37,115 nt of DNA. Source: an uncultured Clostridium sp. (GTDB taxonomy: Bacteria > Bacillota > Clostridia > TANB77 > CAG-508). Below, in pieces: positions 1 through 10,293 of this stretch (within the stretch, counting starts at the first letter, position 1; each line of letters begins with the position of its first letter). The notes under the pieces are model-generated. The model had not been told where the DNA came from, did no database searches, and worked only from the letters and a program-made list of their open reading frames with translations. The stretch spans positions 1-37,115 of the forward strand of contig CAKNKX010000015.1 in the NCBI GenBank assembly GCA_930987745.1. Direction: 5' to 3'. Both the position numbers and the translations under genes were made by a program.

Positions 1-2
1 AA

Positions 3-590
3 AAATTTGACTATACAAAAGGATTTAAATTTAGTACTTATGCAACATGGTGGATTAGACAAGCAATAACAAGAGCAATAGCAGACCAAGCAAGAACAAT
101 AAGGATTCCAGTACACATGGTAGAAACAATAAATAAATTAATAAGAACATCAAGACACTTACTTCAACAATTAGGAAGAGAACCAACCCCAGAAGAAATA
201 GCAGAAGAGATGGAAATACCAGTAGAAAAAGTAATGGAAATTCAAAAAATAGCTCAAGACCCAGTATCATTAGAAACTCCAATAGGTGAAGAAGATGATA
301 GCCATTTAGGAGATTTTATACAAGATGAAGATAGTCCAGCACCACATGATTCAGCAGCATATACATTACTTAAAGAACAATTAGAAGAAGTTATGAGCAC
401 ATTAACTCCAAGAGAAGAAAAAGTATTAAAACTAAGATTTGGATTAGAAGATGGAAAAGCAAGAACACTAGAAGAAGTTGGTAGAGAATTCCAAGTAACA
501 CGTGAAAGAATAAGACAAATAGAAGCAAAAGCACTAAGAAAATTAAGACATCCAAGTAGAAGTAAAAAATTAAGAGACTATATGGGATAA
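3..590 (+). CDS. rpoD: RNA polymerase primary sigma factor RpoD/SigA, C-terminal part (5' end outside window)
   Basis: Open from window start: [46 protein letters not shown]...; region 4 [29 protein letters not shown]. Confidence 0.97.
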   Translation, partial: KFDYTKGFKFSTYATWWIRQAITRAIADQARTIRIPVHMVETINKLIRTSRHLLQQLGREPTPEEIAEEMEIPVEKVMEIQKIAQDPVSLETPIGEEDDSHLGDFIQDEDSPAPHDSAAYTLLKEQLEEVMSTLTPREEKVLKLRFGLEDGKARTLEEVGREFQVTRERIRQIEAKALRKLRHPSRSKKLRDYMG

Positions 591-621
591 AAGATAAATA
601 AAATCTAATACGGAGGAAAAG

Positions 622-1689
622 ATGGAGCAGATAACAAATTTTATTGAAAGTATTAAGGCTCTTCAAATTATTGATATTTTAATTGCAGTAGCTATAATAT
701 TGGTTTTTAGAATATTAAGTTCAACATTTTCATATATGATTATTAGAATGTTTAAATTTAAATCTAAAAAAGCAAAAGAAATAAAAGAAAGTGCATTCTT
801 TAAGCCTTTAAGATTGTTTTTCATGATTTTAGGTGTGTATTTAGCAGTACTTTTCTTAAGAAAACCATTAAATTTAAGCCAAGAAATAATGAACTTAGCA
901 ACTACAATTTTTGAAATAATCAGTGTAATAGCATTTGCAATCGCATTAGCAAAAAGTTTTACATTAAAGTCAACATTAGTTGTTAAGATGAGGAAAAAAT
1001 CAAAAAGACAATATGATGATGCTAGCATAGAATTTGCTTTAAAAGTTGTAAGAGTTTTAATATATATAGTTGCAGTATTTATAGTATTATCTTTACTAAA
1101 TGTTGATTTAACAGGATTGATTGCAGGGCTTGGAATAGGTGGTTTAATTGTAACACTTGCTGCTCAAGACACAGCAAAAAATCTATTTGGAGGAGTAGTA
1201 ATATTTATAGACAAGCCATTTACTGTAGGAGATTGGGTTCAAATGGATTCTTATGAAGGAACAATAGAAGATATAACTTTTAGGACAACAAGAATAAGAA
1301 CTTTTGAAAACTCTCTATTAAATGTTCCAAACTCTATAATTTCAAATGCATCAGTAATAAACTGGAGTAAAATGGAAAGTAGAAGATATAAAGTAAATAT
1401 AAAAATAGATTTAGAAACACCAGTAGAAAAATTACAAAAATTAAAAACAAGAGTAGAGGAAATGCTATATAATAGAGAAAATATCTTAGATGATTCAACA
1501 ATAGTAAGATTTGATGGAATAGATGAAAATGGAATAAATATGCTAGTTTACACTTATACAAATTCAACAGGATATAGTAGTTATTTAGAAGAAGTAGAAG
1601 GAATAAATTATAAGATTATAAAAATCTTAGATGAAGAAAATATTAAGGTTGCTCACGATACACATGATGTATATTTACAAAATCAATAA
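622..1689 (+). CDS. Small-conductance mechanosensitive channel, MscS family
   Basis: GLIAGLGIGGLIVTLAAQDTAKNLFGGVVIFIDKPFTVGDWVQ motif; RBS-like ggagg upstream. Confidence 0.93.
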   Translation: MEQITNFIESIKALQIIDILIAVAIILVFRILSSTFSYMIIRMFKFKSKKAKEIKESAFFKPLRLFFMILGVYLAVLFLRKPLNLSQEIMNLATTIFEIISVIAFAIALAKSFTLKSTLVVKMRKKSKRQYDDASIEFALKVVRVLIYIVAVFIVLSLLNVDLTGLIAGLGIGGLIVTLAAQDTAKNLFGGVVIFIDKPFTVGDWVQMDSYEGTIEDITFRTTRIRTFENSLLNVPNSIISNASVINWSKMESRRYKVNIKIDLETPVEKLQKLKTRVEEMLYNRENILDDSTIVRFDGIDENGINMLVYTYTNSTGYSSYLEEVEGINYKIIKILDEENIKVAHDTHDVYLQNQ

Positions 1690-1812
1690 ATTATGAGTTT
1701 TATTAAAAGGCATTTTTAGAAAAAAGGAAATGTCTTTTACTTTTTCCGTTCACAATATAGACATAATTACTTGTTATAATATATAATATTTAAAGAATCA
1801 GGAGTGATTATA

Positions 1813-2490
1813 ATGGAAAACAATTATATTTTAGTAGTAGATGATGAAGCAAGAATGAGAAAATTGATAAAAGACTTTTTAGTAGCTAAAGGATATAGTA
1901 TATTAGAAGCAGGAGATGGAGAAGAAGCTTTAAAAGTTTTCGAAGAAAATAGCAATAAAATAACATTAATATTATTAGATGTAATGATGCCAAAGTTAGA
2001 TGGATGGTCAGTTTTAAGACAAATAAGACAAACTTCAAAAGTACCAATTATTATGCTAACAGCTAGAGGAGAAGAACAAGATGAATTGTTTGGATTTGAA
2101 CTTGGAGTTGATGAATATATATCAAAACCTTTTAGTCCTAAAATTTTAGTTGCAAGAGTTGAGGCTATCTTAAAAAGAACAGCAAAAGATGAAAAACAAG
2201 TAAAAGACTATGGAGGAATAGAAATAAACAAAGAGGGAAGAACTGTTAAAGTAGATGGCAAACAAATAGAATTAAGTCTAAGAGAATATGAACTTTTAAC
2301 ATATTTAGTAGATAATGAAAATATTGCATTATCAAGAGATAAAATATTAAATAATGTTTGGAATTATGATTATTACGGAGATTCTAGAACAATAGATAGT
2401 CATATAAAAAAGATAAGACATAAATTAGGTAAAAAAGGAAAATATATAAAAACAATGAGAGGCGTAGGATATAAATTTGAGATAAAATAA
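1813..2490 (+). CDS. OmpR/PhoB-family response regulator
   Basis: Receiver domain VDDEARMRKLI...LLDVMMPKLDGW...K and winged-helix C-terminus (TIDSHIKKIRHKLG...GVGYKFE). Confidence 0.95.
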   Translation: MENNYILVVDDEARMRKLIKDFLVAKGYSILEAGDGEEALKVFEENSNKITLILLDVMMPKLDGWSVLRQIRQTSKVPIIMLTARGEEQDELFGFELGVDEYISKPFSPKILVARVEAILKRTAKDEKQVKDYGGIEINKEGRTVKVDGKQIELSLREYELLTYLVDNENIALSRDKILNNVWNYDYYGDSRTIDSHIKKIRHKLGKKGKYIKTMRGVGYKFEIK

Positions 2491-2509
2491 TCTAGAAAAG
2501 AGGCTTAAA

Positions 2510-4012
2510 ATGAGCAAAATAAGAAATGCACTAAAATCTGTAAGAGTAAAGCTTTTTATGACTTTATCTTTAGTAATATTATTAATTATTTTATTTTTAA
2601 TAATAGTTAATAATTTTGTTTTTGGTCAATTTTATATATATAGTAAAACAAAATCATTAATCTCAGTTTATGATTTAGTAAATAGTTATTATAATGGAGA
2701 AGTAGAAGGAGATATTACATCACAGCTTGAAAAAATGGCTATACAAAACAATTTTGATATTTTAATAAAAAATGACCAAAATGTTAATGTATATACATCA
2801 AATAAAGATTTCTTTTCTACTTTTAGTCAAATGAGTGAAATGACTAATGAGTTTGATTCAAACTTTGGTGAAGTTATAGAAAGAAATGAAGATTTTGTAA
2901 TAAAAAAGATGAAAGATAGTAAAAATGGAATTACATATATTGTACTTGCTTCAATGCTTGATAATGATTACTTTTTATATGTTAGAATACCAATAACATC
3001 AATACAAGAAAGTGTAAAAATATCAAATAATTTTTTGTATTTAATGGCAGGATTTACAATTTTAATTTCAGCAATTATAGTAACATATGTATCTAAAAAG
3101 TTTACAGAACCAATTCTAGAATTAAATAAAATTGCAAAGAAAATGGCAAACTTAGATTTTAGTCATAAATATAGAATAACAGGTGCAGATGATGAAATAA
3201 ATAACTTAGGTAAGAGTATAAATCAAATGTCAGACAAACTAGAAAGCACTATAAAACAATTAAGAAGTACAAATATAGAACTAGAAAAAGACATAGAAGA
3301 AAAATCTAAGATAGATGAAATGAGAAAAAGTTTCATTTCAGATGTATCTCATGAATTAAAGACACCTATTGCACTAATTCAAGGATATAGCGAAGGATTA
3401 ATTGAAAATGTAAATAATGATGAAGAAAGTAGAAAATTCTATGCAGAAGTTATTTTAGATGAAACAAATAAAATGGATAAGCTAGTAAAACAATTACTAG
3501 AACTTATGAAACTAGAATATGGAAAACGTGAATTTAATGATAAGAAATTTAATATTGTAGAAGTTGAAAAAGAAATAATTAGAAAATCAAAAGTTATGTT
3601 AGAAGAAAAAGAAGCAGAAGTAATTTTAGATACACCTGATGAAATAAATGTATTTGCAGATGACTTCTATATAGAACAAGTAATTGGAAACTATATGACA
3701 AATGCAATAAAACATGTAAAAGAAGTAGATGGCAAAAAATATATAAAAATTAAAAACGAAGTAGATATTGAGAAAAATAAAGTAACAGTAAGAGTATTTA
3801 ATACAGGAGATAATATAGCTGAAGAACATATAAATAGAATATGGAATCGTTTCTATAAAGTAGATGAATCTAGAAATAGGAATGATGGAGGAACAGGAAT
3901 TGGCTTATCTTTTGTAAAAGCTATAATGAATAATTATAAACAAAATTATGGAGTGATAAACAAAGATAATGGTGTAGAATTTTATATTGAATTAAACTTG
4001 AAAATGGATTAG
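2510..4012 (+). CDS. Sensor histidine kinase (HAMP, HisKA, HATPase)
   Basis: SDVSHELKTPIALIQGYSEGL H-box; GGTGIGLSFVKAIM G-box; two N-terminal TM segments. Confidence 0.95.
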   Translation: MSKIRNALKSVRVKLFMTLSLVILLIILFLIIVNNFVFGQFYIYSKTKSLISVYDLVNSYYNGEVEGDITSQLEKMAIQNNFDILIKNDQNVNVYTSNKDFFSTFSQMSEMTNEFDSNFGEVIERNEDFVIKKMKDSKNGITYIVLASMLDNDYFLYVRIPITSIQESVKISNNFLYLMAGFTILISAIIVTYVSKKFTEPILELNKIAKKMANLDFSHKYRITGADDEINNLGKSINQMSDKLESTIKQLRSTNIELEKDIEEKSKIDEMRKSFISDVSHELKTPIALIQGYSEGLIENVNNDEESRKFYAEVILDETNKMDKLVKQLLELMKLEYGKREFNDKKFNIVEVEKEIIRKSKVMLEEKEAEVILDTPDEINVFADDFYIEQVIGNYMTNAIKHVKEVDGKKYIKIKNEVDIEKNKVTVRVFNTGDNIAEEHINRIWNRFYKVDESRNRNDGGTGIGLSFVKAIMNNYKQNYGVINKDNGVEFYIELNLKMD

Positions 4013-4017
4013 AAATA

Positions 4018-4065
4018 AAACATCTAGAATGTTAGAGTTATACTAATATTTTAGATGTTTTCTTG
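4018..4065 (+). terminator. Intrinsic terminator-like hairpin after histidine kinase
   Basis: aaacatctagaat ... attttagatgttttcttgtttt inverted repeat. Confidence 0.6.
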
Positions 4066-4260
4066 TTTTAAAAAACTATGAAAGTCGGATTTTGTCGGAT
4101 ATTGCGATGAAAAGTTCTTTACAAAATCTGGATTTTGTATTATTATATTTCCATAAAAGTTAATTTTTATTTTAATTTTTTAAAATCAAATTTATTTTTT
4201 CGAAAAAATTAAATTTCCAAAAAAACAAACTAATAAAAAAGGAGGAATGCAAAAAAACAC

Positions 4261-4873
4261 ATGCATAAATTTAGTAGTATTTATATCAATTGTGTTAGCC
4301 TTATTTTGTCTGTAATTATATTTGTAACAGGTAATTTTATCTTTGAAAATCACGAACAATTTGGTAAAAATACAACACTAAAAACTGGATTTAGTGTAAA
4401 TCAAGAAGAAAATGTGGAAAAAAAGGAGGAAAATCAAGAGCAAAACAAAGGACAAAACAATGTAGAAGCTGTAGTTTCAAGTGATGTAGAAATTAAAGAT
4501 TGGTCTTTAGAAATACCTAAAATAGATTTAAAAGCACCAATTATTGAAGGAACAGCAGAAGAAACCCTAAATAAATATGTAGGGCATTTTGAAGAAACTT
4601 CTACTAAAGAAGGAACTATAGGGCTAGCACGGTCATAATAGAGGTTATGAAAAAAATTATTTTGAAAGATTAAAAGAACTAGAAGATGGAGATGTAATAA
4701 TATACAATTTCCAAGATTTTAAAAAAGAATATATAGTAACAGATAATTTGATAATTGAAGATACAGATTGGACATATTTAGAAAATACTCAAGAAAATAA
4801 AATAACATTAATTACATGTGTTGAAAATGAGCCGAATTATAGGAGATGTGTAATAGGAGAAGAAAAGAAATAA
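4261..4873 (+). CDS. Sortase (class D-like), requires +1 frameshift at C4630 (GCA-C-GGT)
   Basis: 4261-4629 is 123 codons, 4631-4873 is 81 codons. Joined product ...EGTIGLA|GHNRGYEKNYFERLKELEDGDVIIYNF...ITLITCVENEPNYRRCVIGEEKK. Catalytic His (GHN), Cys (TLITC) and Arg all lie after the shift. Confidence 0.9.
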
Positions 4874-4896
4874 ATTATAAATAAAGGAGAGATTGT

Positions 4897-6183
4897 ATGA
4901 AAAAAATAATAACAAAAATAAGTTTAATAATAATAATATTAATTTTAAATGGACTTGTATTTTTAAATTCTACTTATGCAGAAACAATTAAAAATGCAAA
5001 AGTTTTTTGTATAGGAGATTGTGGAAGTTTATTAAAATATAAAGGAAGCATAGTAAAAGTAAGTTATATTGTATATGATAATAATGGAGTGCAATATCCT
5101 GCATATTGTCTGGATAAAACTAAACCAGGAGCGGAACAAGGAGAATATACTGTTAATGTAAATAATTTAGTTACAGATGTAGGATTATGGAGAAGAGTAA
5201 TAAATGGATATCCATATAAAACACTGCAAGAACTAGGAGTTGCAAATAAAGAAGAAGCTTTTACAGCAACAAAGCAAGCAATTTATTGCTATGTTCATGG
5301 TAATAATCCAAATGATTACGAAGGAATCGGAGAAGCTGGAAATCGTACTTTAAATGCAATGAAGAAAATAATAGAAAATGCAAATAATTCAAATGCAACT
5401 AAAGTTTCAAGTACAATTACAATAAATAGAGTATCAGAACAATGGGAGCAAGATAATATTGATAAAAATTATGTGTCAAAAACATATAATATTACATCAG
5501 GAGCTAATATTGAAAACTATAAAATTATATTATCAAGACCTAATGGAAAAGATTTAGGAGGAATAAAACTAACAGATGAAAAAAATAAAGAAAGAACAGA
5601 ATTTAAACCAAGTGAAAAATTTAAAATATTAATACCAATAAAAAATCTAACAGAAGATGGGAATTTTAATTTAAAAGTAGAAACAAAAATTAATACAAAA
5701 CCAGTACTATATGGAACAGCACCATCAAGTAATCTACAAGATTATGCACTAACTGCATCTATTTTAGAAGATGGAACAGGTGAAATACAAGATGAATATT
5801 TTAAAAATGAAACTAAAATAACTATTGTAAAAAAAGATGCTGAAACTAAAAAAGTTTTAGAAGGTGCAGAGTTTGAATTATTAAATGAGAAAAAAGAAGT
5901 TGTTTATACAAGTTTAAAAATAGATAAAAATGGAAAAATTGTAATAAAAAATTTAGTTCCTGGAAAATACTATATAAAAGAAACAAAAGTAAAAGATGGA
6001 TATGAAATTTATGACGAATTAATAGATGTTGAAGTCGATTTAAATCAAGAATTTACAGTTACAGTTTATAATAATAAAACTAAAAAGCCAGAAATCGAAG
6101 TAAAACAACCAAAAGAAAAAGAGGTGTTTAGTAAAGAGGTAAGTAAAAAAGAAGAAAAAAAATTACCAGTTACAGGAATGTAA
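4897..6183 (+). CDS. Thioester-domain/Cna-B (SpaA-like) surface protein ending in LPVTGM
   Basis: Signal peptide; YPAYCLDKTKPG and ATKQAIYCYVHG thioester-domain-like motifs; Cna-B-like repeat ITIVKKDAETKKVLEGAEFELLN...PGKYYIKETKVKDGYEI; C-terminal KKLPVTGM then stop; adjacent to sortase. Confidence 0.85.
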   Translation: MKKIITKISLIIIILILNGLVFLNSTYAETIKNAKVFCIGDCGSLLKYKGSIVKVSYIVYDNNGVQYPAYCLDKTKPGAEQGEYTVNVNNLVTDVGLWRRVINGYPYKTLQELGVANKEEAFTATKQAIYCYVHGNNPNDYEGIGEAGNRTLNAMKKIIENANNSNATKVSSTITINRVSEQWEQDNIDKNYVSKTYNITSGANIENYKIILSRPNGKDLGGIKLTDEKNKERTEFKPSEKFKILIPIKNLTEDGNFNLKVETKINTKPVLYGTAPSSNLQDYALTASILEDGTGEIQDEYFKNETKITIVKKDAETKKVLEGAEFELLNEKKEVVYTSLKIDKNGKIVIKNLVPGKYYIKETKVKDGYEIYDELIDVEVDLNQEFTVTVYNNKTKKPEIEVKQPKEKEVFSKEVSKKEEKKLPVTGM

Positions 6184-6283
6184 ATAAAAAATAAAAAACA
6201 TGAGCTAATATGTTGTTTTATAACTATTTTATTGATATAATAGAGAAGAAAAATATCAAAAAGAAAAGAGGAATAAAAAACAC

Positions 6284-7597
6284 ATGGCACAATTAGTTGT
6301 ACTTATAATACTTATTTTTGTAAATGCTTTTTTTGCAGCGGCAGAAATTGCATTTATATCATTAAATGATGCAAAAATTGAAAAACAGGTAAAAGAAGGA
6401 AATAAAAAAGCAAAACAAATTGAGAAAATGTTAAAAGCACCAAGCAAATTTTTAGCAACAATACAAATAGGAATCACACTTGCAGGATTTTTATCAAGTG
6501 CATTTGCTTCAGATGCTTTTGCAGAAAAACTAGCACCAGTATTATATGACTTAATACCAGCAATAAGTTTAGGTGCATGGGAAAGTATTTCTATTATATT
6601 AATAACAATAATTTTATCATTCTTTACTTTAATATTTGGTGAACTAGTTCCAAAAAGACTAGCTATGAAAAATTATGAAAAAATCGCTTTTGGAAGTATT
6701 GGAATAATAAGGGGAATTTCAATAGTAACTTCTCCATTTGTTAAACTTTTAACTGCTACAACAAATGCTGTATCAAAATTATTTGGAGTAGGAGAAACAG
6801 ATGAAGAACTAGTAACAGAAGAAGAAATCAGGATGATGGTTGACCAGGGAGAAGAAAAAGGAACAATTAAAGTAGAAGAAAAAGAATTAATAAATAATGT
6901 ATTTGAATTAAATGATATTACAGTTTCTGAAATTATGAGACATAGGACAGATATATTTGCAGTAGATATAAATATTAGTAAATCTGAATTATTAGAAGAA
7001 CTAGAAGAAGTAGAATATAGATATAGTAGAATCCCTGTGTATGATGAAACAATTGACGAAATAAAAGGTGTAATATATGTAAAAGATATATTAAAAAACA
7101 TAAATAAAAAGACATTCAAAGTAAAAAATATATTAAATGAAATGTTATTTGTTTCTCAAAATAGATTAATAAATGAAGTATTTAAAGAACTACAAAAAAA
7201 TAAAAAGCAAATTGCAATAGTTGTAGATGAATATGGAGGAACAGCAGGATTAATTACTATGGAAGATATTGTAGAAGAATTAGTAGGAGATATCTATGAC
7301 GAATATGATGAAGAAGAAAAAGAATTTGAGAAAATAGATGAAAATACCTATATGCTAACAGGTAATATGCCAATACATGAAGTAAATAAACTTTTAAATG
7401 CAGAAATTCCAGATGGAGATTATGATACACTTTCTGGATATTTACAAGAAGAATTGGGAAGAATTCCAGATGAGGAAGAAACCCCAGTTATAGAAACTAA
7501 GAAGGTAACATATAAAATAGAAGAAACAGAAGATAAAAGGATTCTAAAGGTTAAGGCATGTAAAAACCAAGAAGAAGTTATAGATGGAGAGGAATAA
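6284..7597 (+). CDS. HlyC/CorC (CNNM) family protein: DUF21, CBS pair and CorC_HlyC domain
   Basis: DUF21 membrane domain; FGELVPKRLAMKNYEKIA; CBS; VVDEYGGTAGLITMEDIVEELVGDIYDEYD. Confidence 0.95.
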   Translation: MAQLVVLIILIFVNAFFAAAEIAFISLNDAKIEKQVKEGNKKAKQIEKMLKAPSKFLATIQIGITLAGFLSSAFASDAFAEKLAPVLYDLIPAISLGAWESISIILITIILSFFTLIFGELVPKRLAMKNYEKIAFGSIGIIRGISIVTSPFVKLLTATTNAVSKLFGVGETDEELVTEEEIRMMVDQGEEKGTIKVEEKELINNVFELNDITVSEIMRHRTDIFAVDINISKSELLEELEEVEYRYSRIPVYDETIDEIKGVIYVKDILKNINKKTFKVKNILNEMLFVSQNRLINEVFKELQKNKKQIAIVVDEYGGTAGLITMEDIVEELVGDIYDEYDEEEKEFEKIDENTYMLTGNMPIHEVNKLLNAEIPDGDYDTLSGYLQEELGRIPDEEETPVIETKKVTYKIEETEDKRILKVKACKNQEEVIDGEE

Positions 7598-7600
7598 ATT

Positions 7601-9337
7601 ATGAAAAAAAGATATATAGTAGGAATTGTAATAGCAGTAATTATTATATTAGTTGTATTGTCATTTGTAGCTTATTATTTTATTCAAAAAAATGCAAGAG
7701 AATATGAAATAGCAAAAGTAGAAAATTATCAATATTTTGTTTTAAAAGAAAATAATTTATCAGGTGTAATTGATAGAAGCGGAAATATATTAATAGAGCC
7801 AACATATGAAGAAATTAGGATTCCTAACCCTGAAAAAGCAGTATTTGTTTGTTATGTAGAAAATGATAGCAAAGTTTTAAATCAAAATAATGAAGAGATG
7901 TTTTCTGAATATGAATTAGTTGAACCTATTAGACTAAAAAACGTTGAAAGCGACCTAATGTATGAAAAAAGTGTTTTAAAATATTACCAAAATGGAAAAT
8001 ATGGGTTAATTGATTTTGAAGGAAAACAAATTACAGAACCAATTTATGATAGTATAGATAGTCTTCCATATAAAGAAGGAGAATTACTAGTTTCTCAAGA
8101 AGGAAAAACAGGAGTAATTAATATAAAAGGAAATTTAATGGTAGATATATCTTATGGAAGTATTGAAGTAGATGGATATTATAAAGATGAAAATAAATAC
8201 AAATATGCAGGATATATTACTTCTATTACAACAAATGAAGGATATAGATATGGATATGTAAATTATAAAGGACAAAAAGTTTTAGAAAATGAATATAATG
8301 AAATTTCTAGAATAAATGACATAGATGATGATGAAAATGCATATCTAATTTCTGCAAAAAATGGACAATATGGAGTTATAAAAAACAAAGAGCAAATTTT
8401 GAATAATGAGTATCAATCAATTCGTTATGATGGAACAAATAATCTATTTGTAATAGAAAAAAGCAGAAAATTTGGTGTTGCAGATATAAATGGAAATGTG
8501 ATTATTGAGCCAACATATAACCAAATTGATATAACAGGAGCATATTTATATGCACAAAATGAACAAGGAACAACAATATTTAATAGTAATGGAACAGAAG
8601 CAAATATAAATACTAATATATCTATTTTAAATACAGATAGTGATAAATATAAAATTAGAATTAACAATGAAAATGGCAGTAAGTATGGAGTTATAAACGA
8701 GAGTGGAGAACAAGTTATAGAAGAAAAATATAATTATATAGAATATCTATATGATAATTATTTTATAGTAAGTAACGAAAACTCTAAATTAGGAGTAATT
8801 GACAATAAAGAAAATGAAAAAATAAAAATTGAATATGATTCACTTACAAAACTAGAAGGAACAGATTTAATACAAACAACAATATCTAGTACAAATGTAA
8901 CAGAATTATATGATAAAAGTTTAAATAATATTTGTCAAATGACAAATGCAACAATAGAAAAAGAAGAGAATTATATAATAATATATAATGATACAGAAAC
9001 AAGATATTTTGATTATCAGGGAAAAGAATTAACAAATAAAGAAGTATTTCCAAATAATCCATTATATGCAAAACAAGAAAATGGATTATGGGGATTTGAA
9101 AAAAGAGATGGAACTTTAGTTGTAGAGTGTAAATATGATAAAGTTACAGAATTTAATGAATATGGTTTTGCATCAGTAGAAAAAGATGGAAAATGGGGTG
9201 CAATAAATTCTGAAGGGGAAGAAGTTGTTGCTCCAACATATGAATTAGAAGGCATACCAAGCTTTATAGGAAAATATTATCAAGTTGTATATGGATTTGG
9301 AGAAATTTACTATACAACTGGAAATGTTAATTCTTAA
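7601..9337 (+). CDS. WG-repeat-containing membrane-anchored protein
   Basis: N-terminal TM; repeated xGKYGLIDxEGKxIxEPxYDxI units. Confidence 0.9.
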   Translation: MKKRYIVGIVIAVIIILVVLSFVAYYFIQKNAREYEIAKVENYQYFVLKENNLSGVIDRSGNILIEPTYEEIRIPNPEKAVFVCYVENDSKVLNQNNEEMFSEYELVEPIRLKNVESDLMYEKSVLKYYQNGKYGLIDFEGKQITEPIYDSIDSLPYKEGELLVSQEGKTGVINIKGNLMVDISYGSIEVDGYYKDENKYKYAGYITSITTNEGYRYGYVNYKGQKVLENEYNEISRINDIDDDENAYLISAKNGQYGVIKNKEQILNNEYQSIRYDGTNNLFVIEKSRKFGVADINGNVIIEPTYNQIDITGAYLYAQNEQGTTIFNSNGTEANINTNISILNTDSDKYKIRINNENGSKYGVINESGEQVIEEKYNYIEYLYDNYFIVSNENSKLGVIDNKENEKIKIEYDSLTKLEGTDLIQTTISSTNVTELYDKSLNNICQMTNATIEKEENYIIIYNDTETRYFDYQGKELTNKEVFPNNPLYAKQENGLWGFEKRDGTLVVECKYDKVTEFNEYGFASVEKDGKWGAINSEGEEVVAPTYELEGIPSFIGKYYQVVYGFGEIYYTTGNVNS

Positions 9338-9341
9338 ATTT

Positions 9342-9375
9342 AAAAAAGTGGACTTAAAAATAAGTTCACTTTTTT
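9342..9375 (+). terminator. Intrinsic terminator
   Basis: aaaaaagtggacttaaaaataagttcacttttttt. Confidence 0.8.
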
Positions 9376-9436
9376 TCGTTTAAATTCATAAAAATAAGTA
9401 TATACTTTAAATAAGAAAAACTAAGAAGGTGAAATT

Positions 9437-10282
9437 TTGAAATTAGGGTTAGCTTTATCAGGTGGAGGAATTAGAGGAATTGCACATGCTGGAGTATTAA
9501 AGGCATTAGAAGAAAATGGGATAAAACCAAGTGTTATTGGAGGTACAAGTGCAGGAGGGTTAATTGCATCTTTATATGCTTTGGGTTATTCTCCTTATTA
9601 TATCTACATATTATTTAAGAGATATGCAAAAGATATAGTAGAAATAAATTCTGGGCCTATTGTATCTGGAATAACAGATTTTATGCTAAATAAAAAAATA
9701 GTAATATCAGGATTAAAAACAGGAGAAAATATAGAAAGAACTTTTGATGAGTTGGCAATAAGAAAGAGAGTAAGAAAAATAAAAGATATAAAAAGTATGC
9801 CATTAGTAATACCAACAGTTGATATTTCAGATGGAAAAGAATATATATTTACAAATAATCCAATAAATAATGAAACTAAATATATATCAGATATATCAGT
9901 CGGAAAAGCAGTAAGAGCAAGTAGTAGTTTTCCTGGTGTTTTTAGCCCATGTAATTATAATTCACATTTTTTCTTGGATGGAGGAGTATTAGATAATATC
10001 CCTGTTTTAGAAGTAAAAAATCAAGGAGCGGATAAAATAATTGCTGTAAATTTCAAGGCTGATGATGTAGATGAAAATAGTAATATTATGGATATTGCAA
10101 TGAGAACATTAGATATTATGGGAAATAAAATATCAGAAGAAAGTTTAGAAAAAAGTGATTATATTTTAACAATTAAAACAGATAAAGCAGGCTTGTTGGA
10201 CACTGAAAAACTAGATAGTTGCTATAAGTTTGGATATAGAGAAACATTAAGAAAGTTAAATGAAATTAAAAAGATTTTTTAG
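9437..10282 (+). CDS. Patatin-like phospholipase
   Basis: LALSGGGIRGIAHAGVLKALEE...GGTSAGG; DGG motif (FLDGGVLDNIPV). TTG or ATG start. Confidence 0.93.
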   Translation: MKLGLALSGGGIRGIAHAGVLKALEENGIKPSVIGGTSAGGLIASLYALGYSPYYIYILFKRYAKDIVEINSGPIVSGITDFMLNKKIVISGLKTGENIERTFDELAIRKRVRKIKDIKSMPLVIPTVDISDGKEYIFTNNPINNETKYISDISVGKAVRASSSFPGVFSPCNYNSHFFLDGGVLDNIPVLEVKNQGADKIIAVNFKADDVDENSNIMDIAMRTLDIMGNKISEESLEKSDYILTIKTDKAGLLDTEKLDSCYKFGYRETLRKLNEIKKIF

Positions 10283-10293
10283 GAGATGAGAAT

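Noticed and set aside
663-1028. Antisense ORFs in the track (e.g. 663-1028, 6673-7119, 13282-13710, 26716-27012)
   Set aside because: Overlap well-supported genes on the other strand, low-complexity composition from AT-rich codon bias, no recognisable domains.
4081-4100. Intergenic CGG copies (gtcggattttgtcggat), and 611, 22638, 23767, 26152
   Set aside because: Outside coding regions, so irrelevant to codon use.
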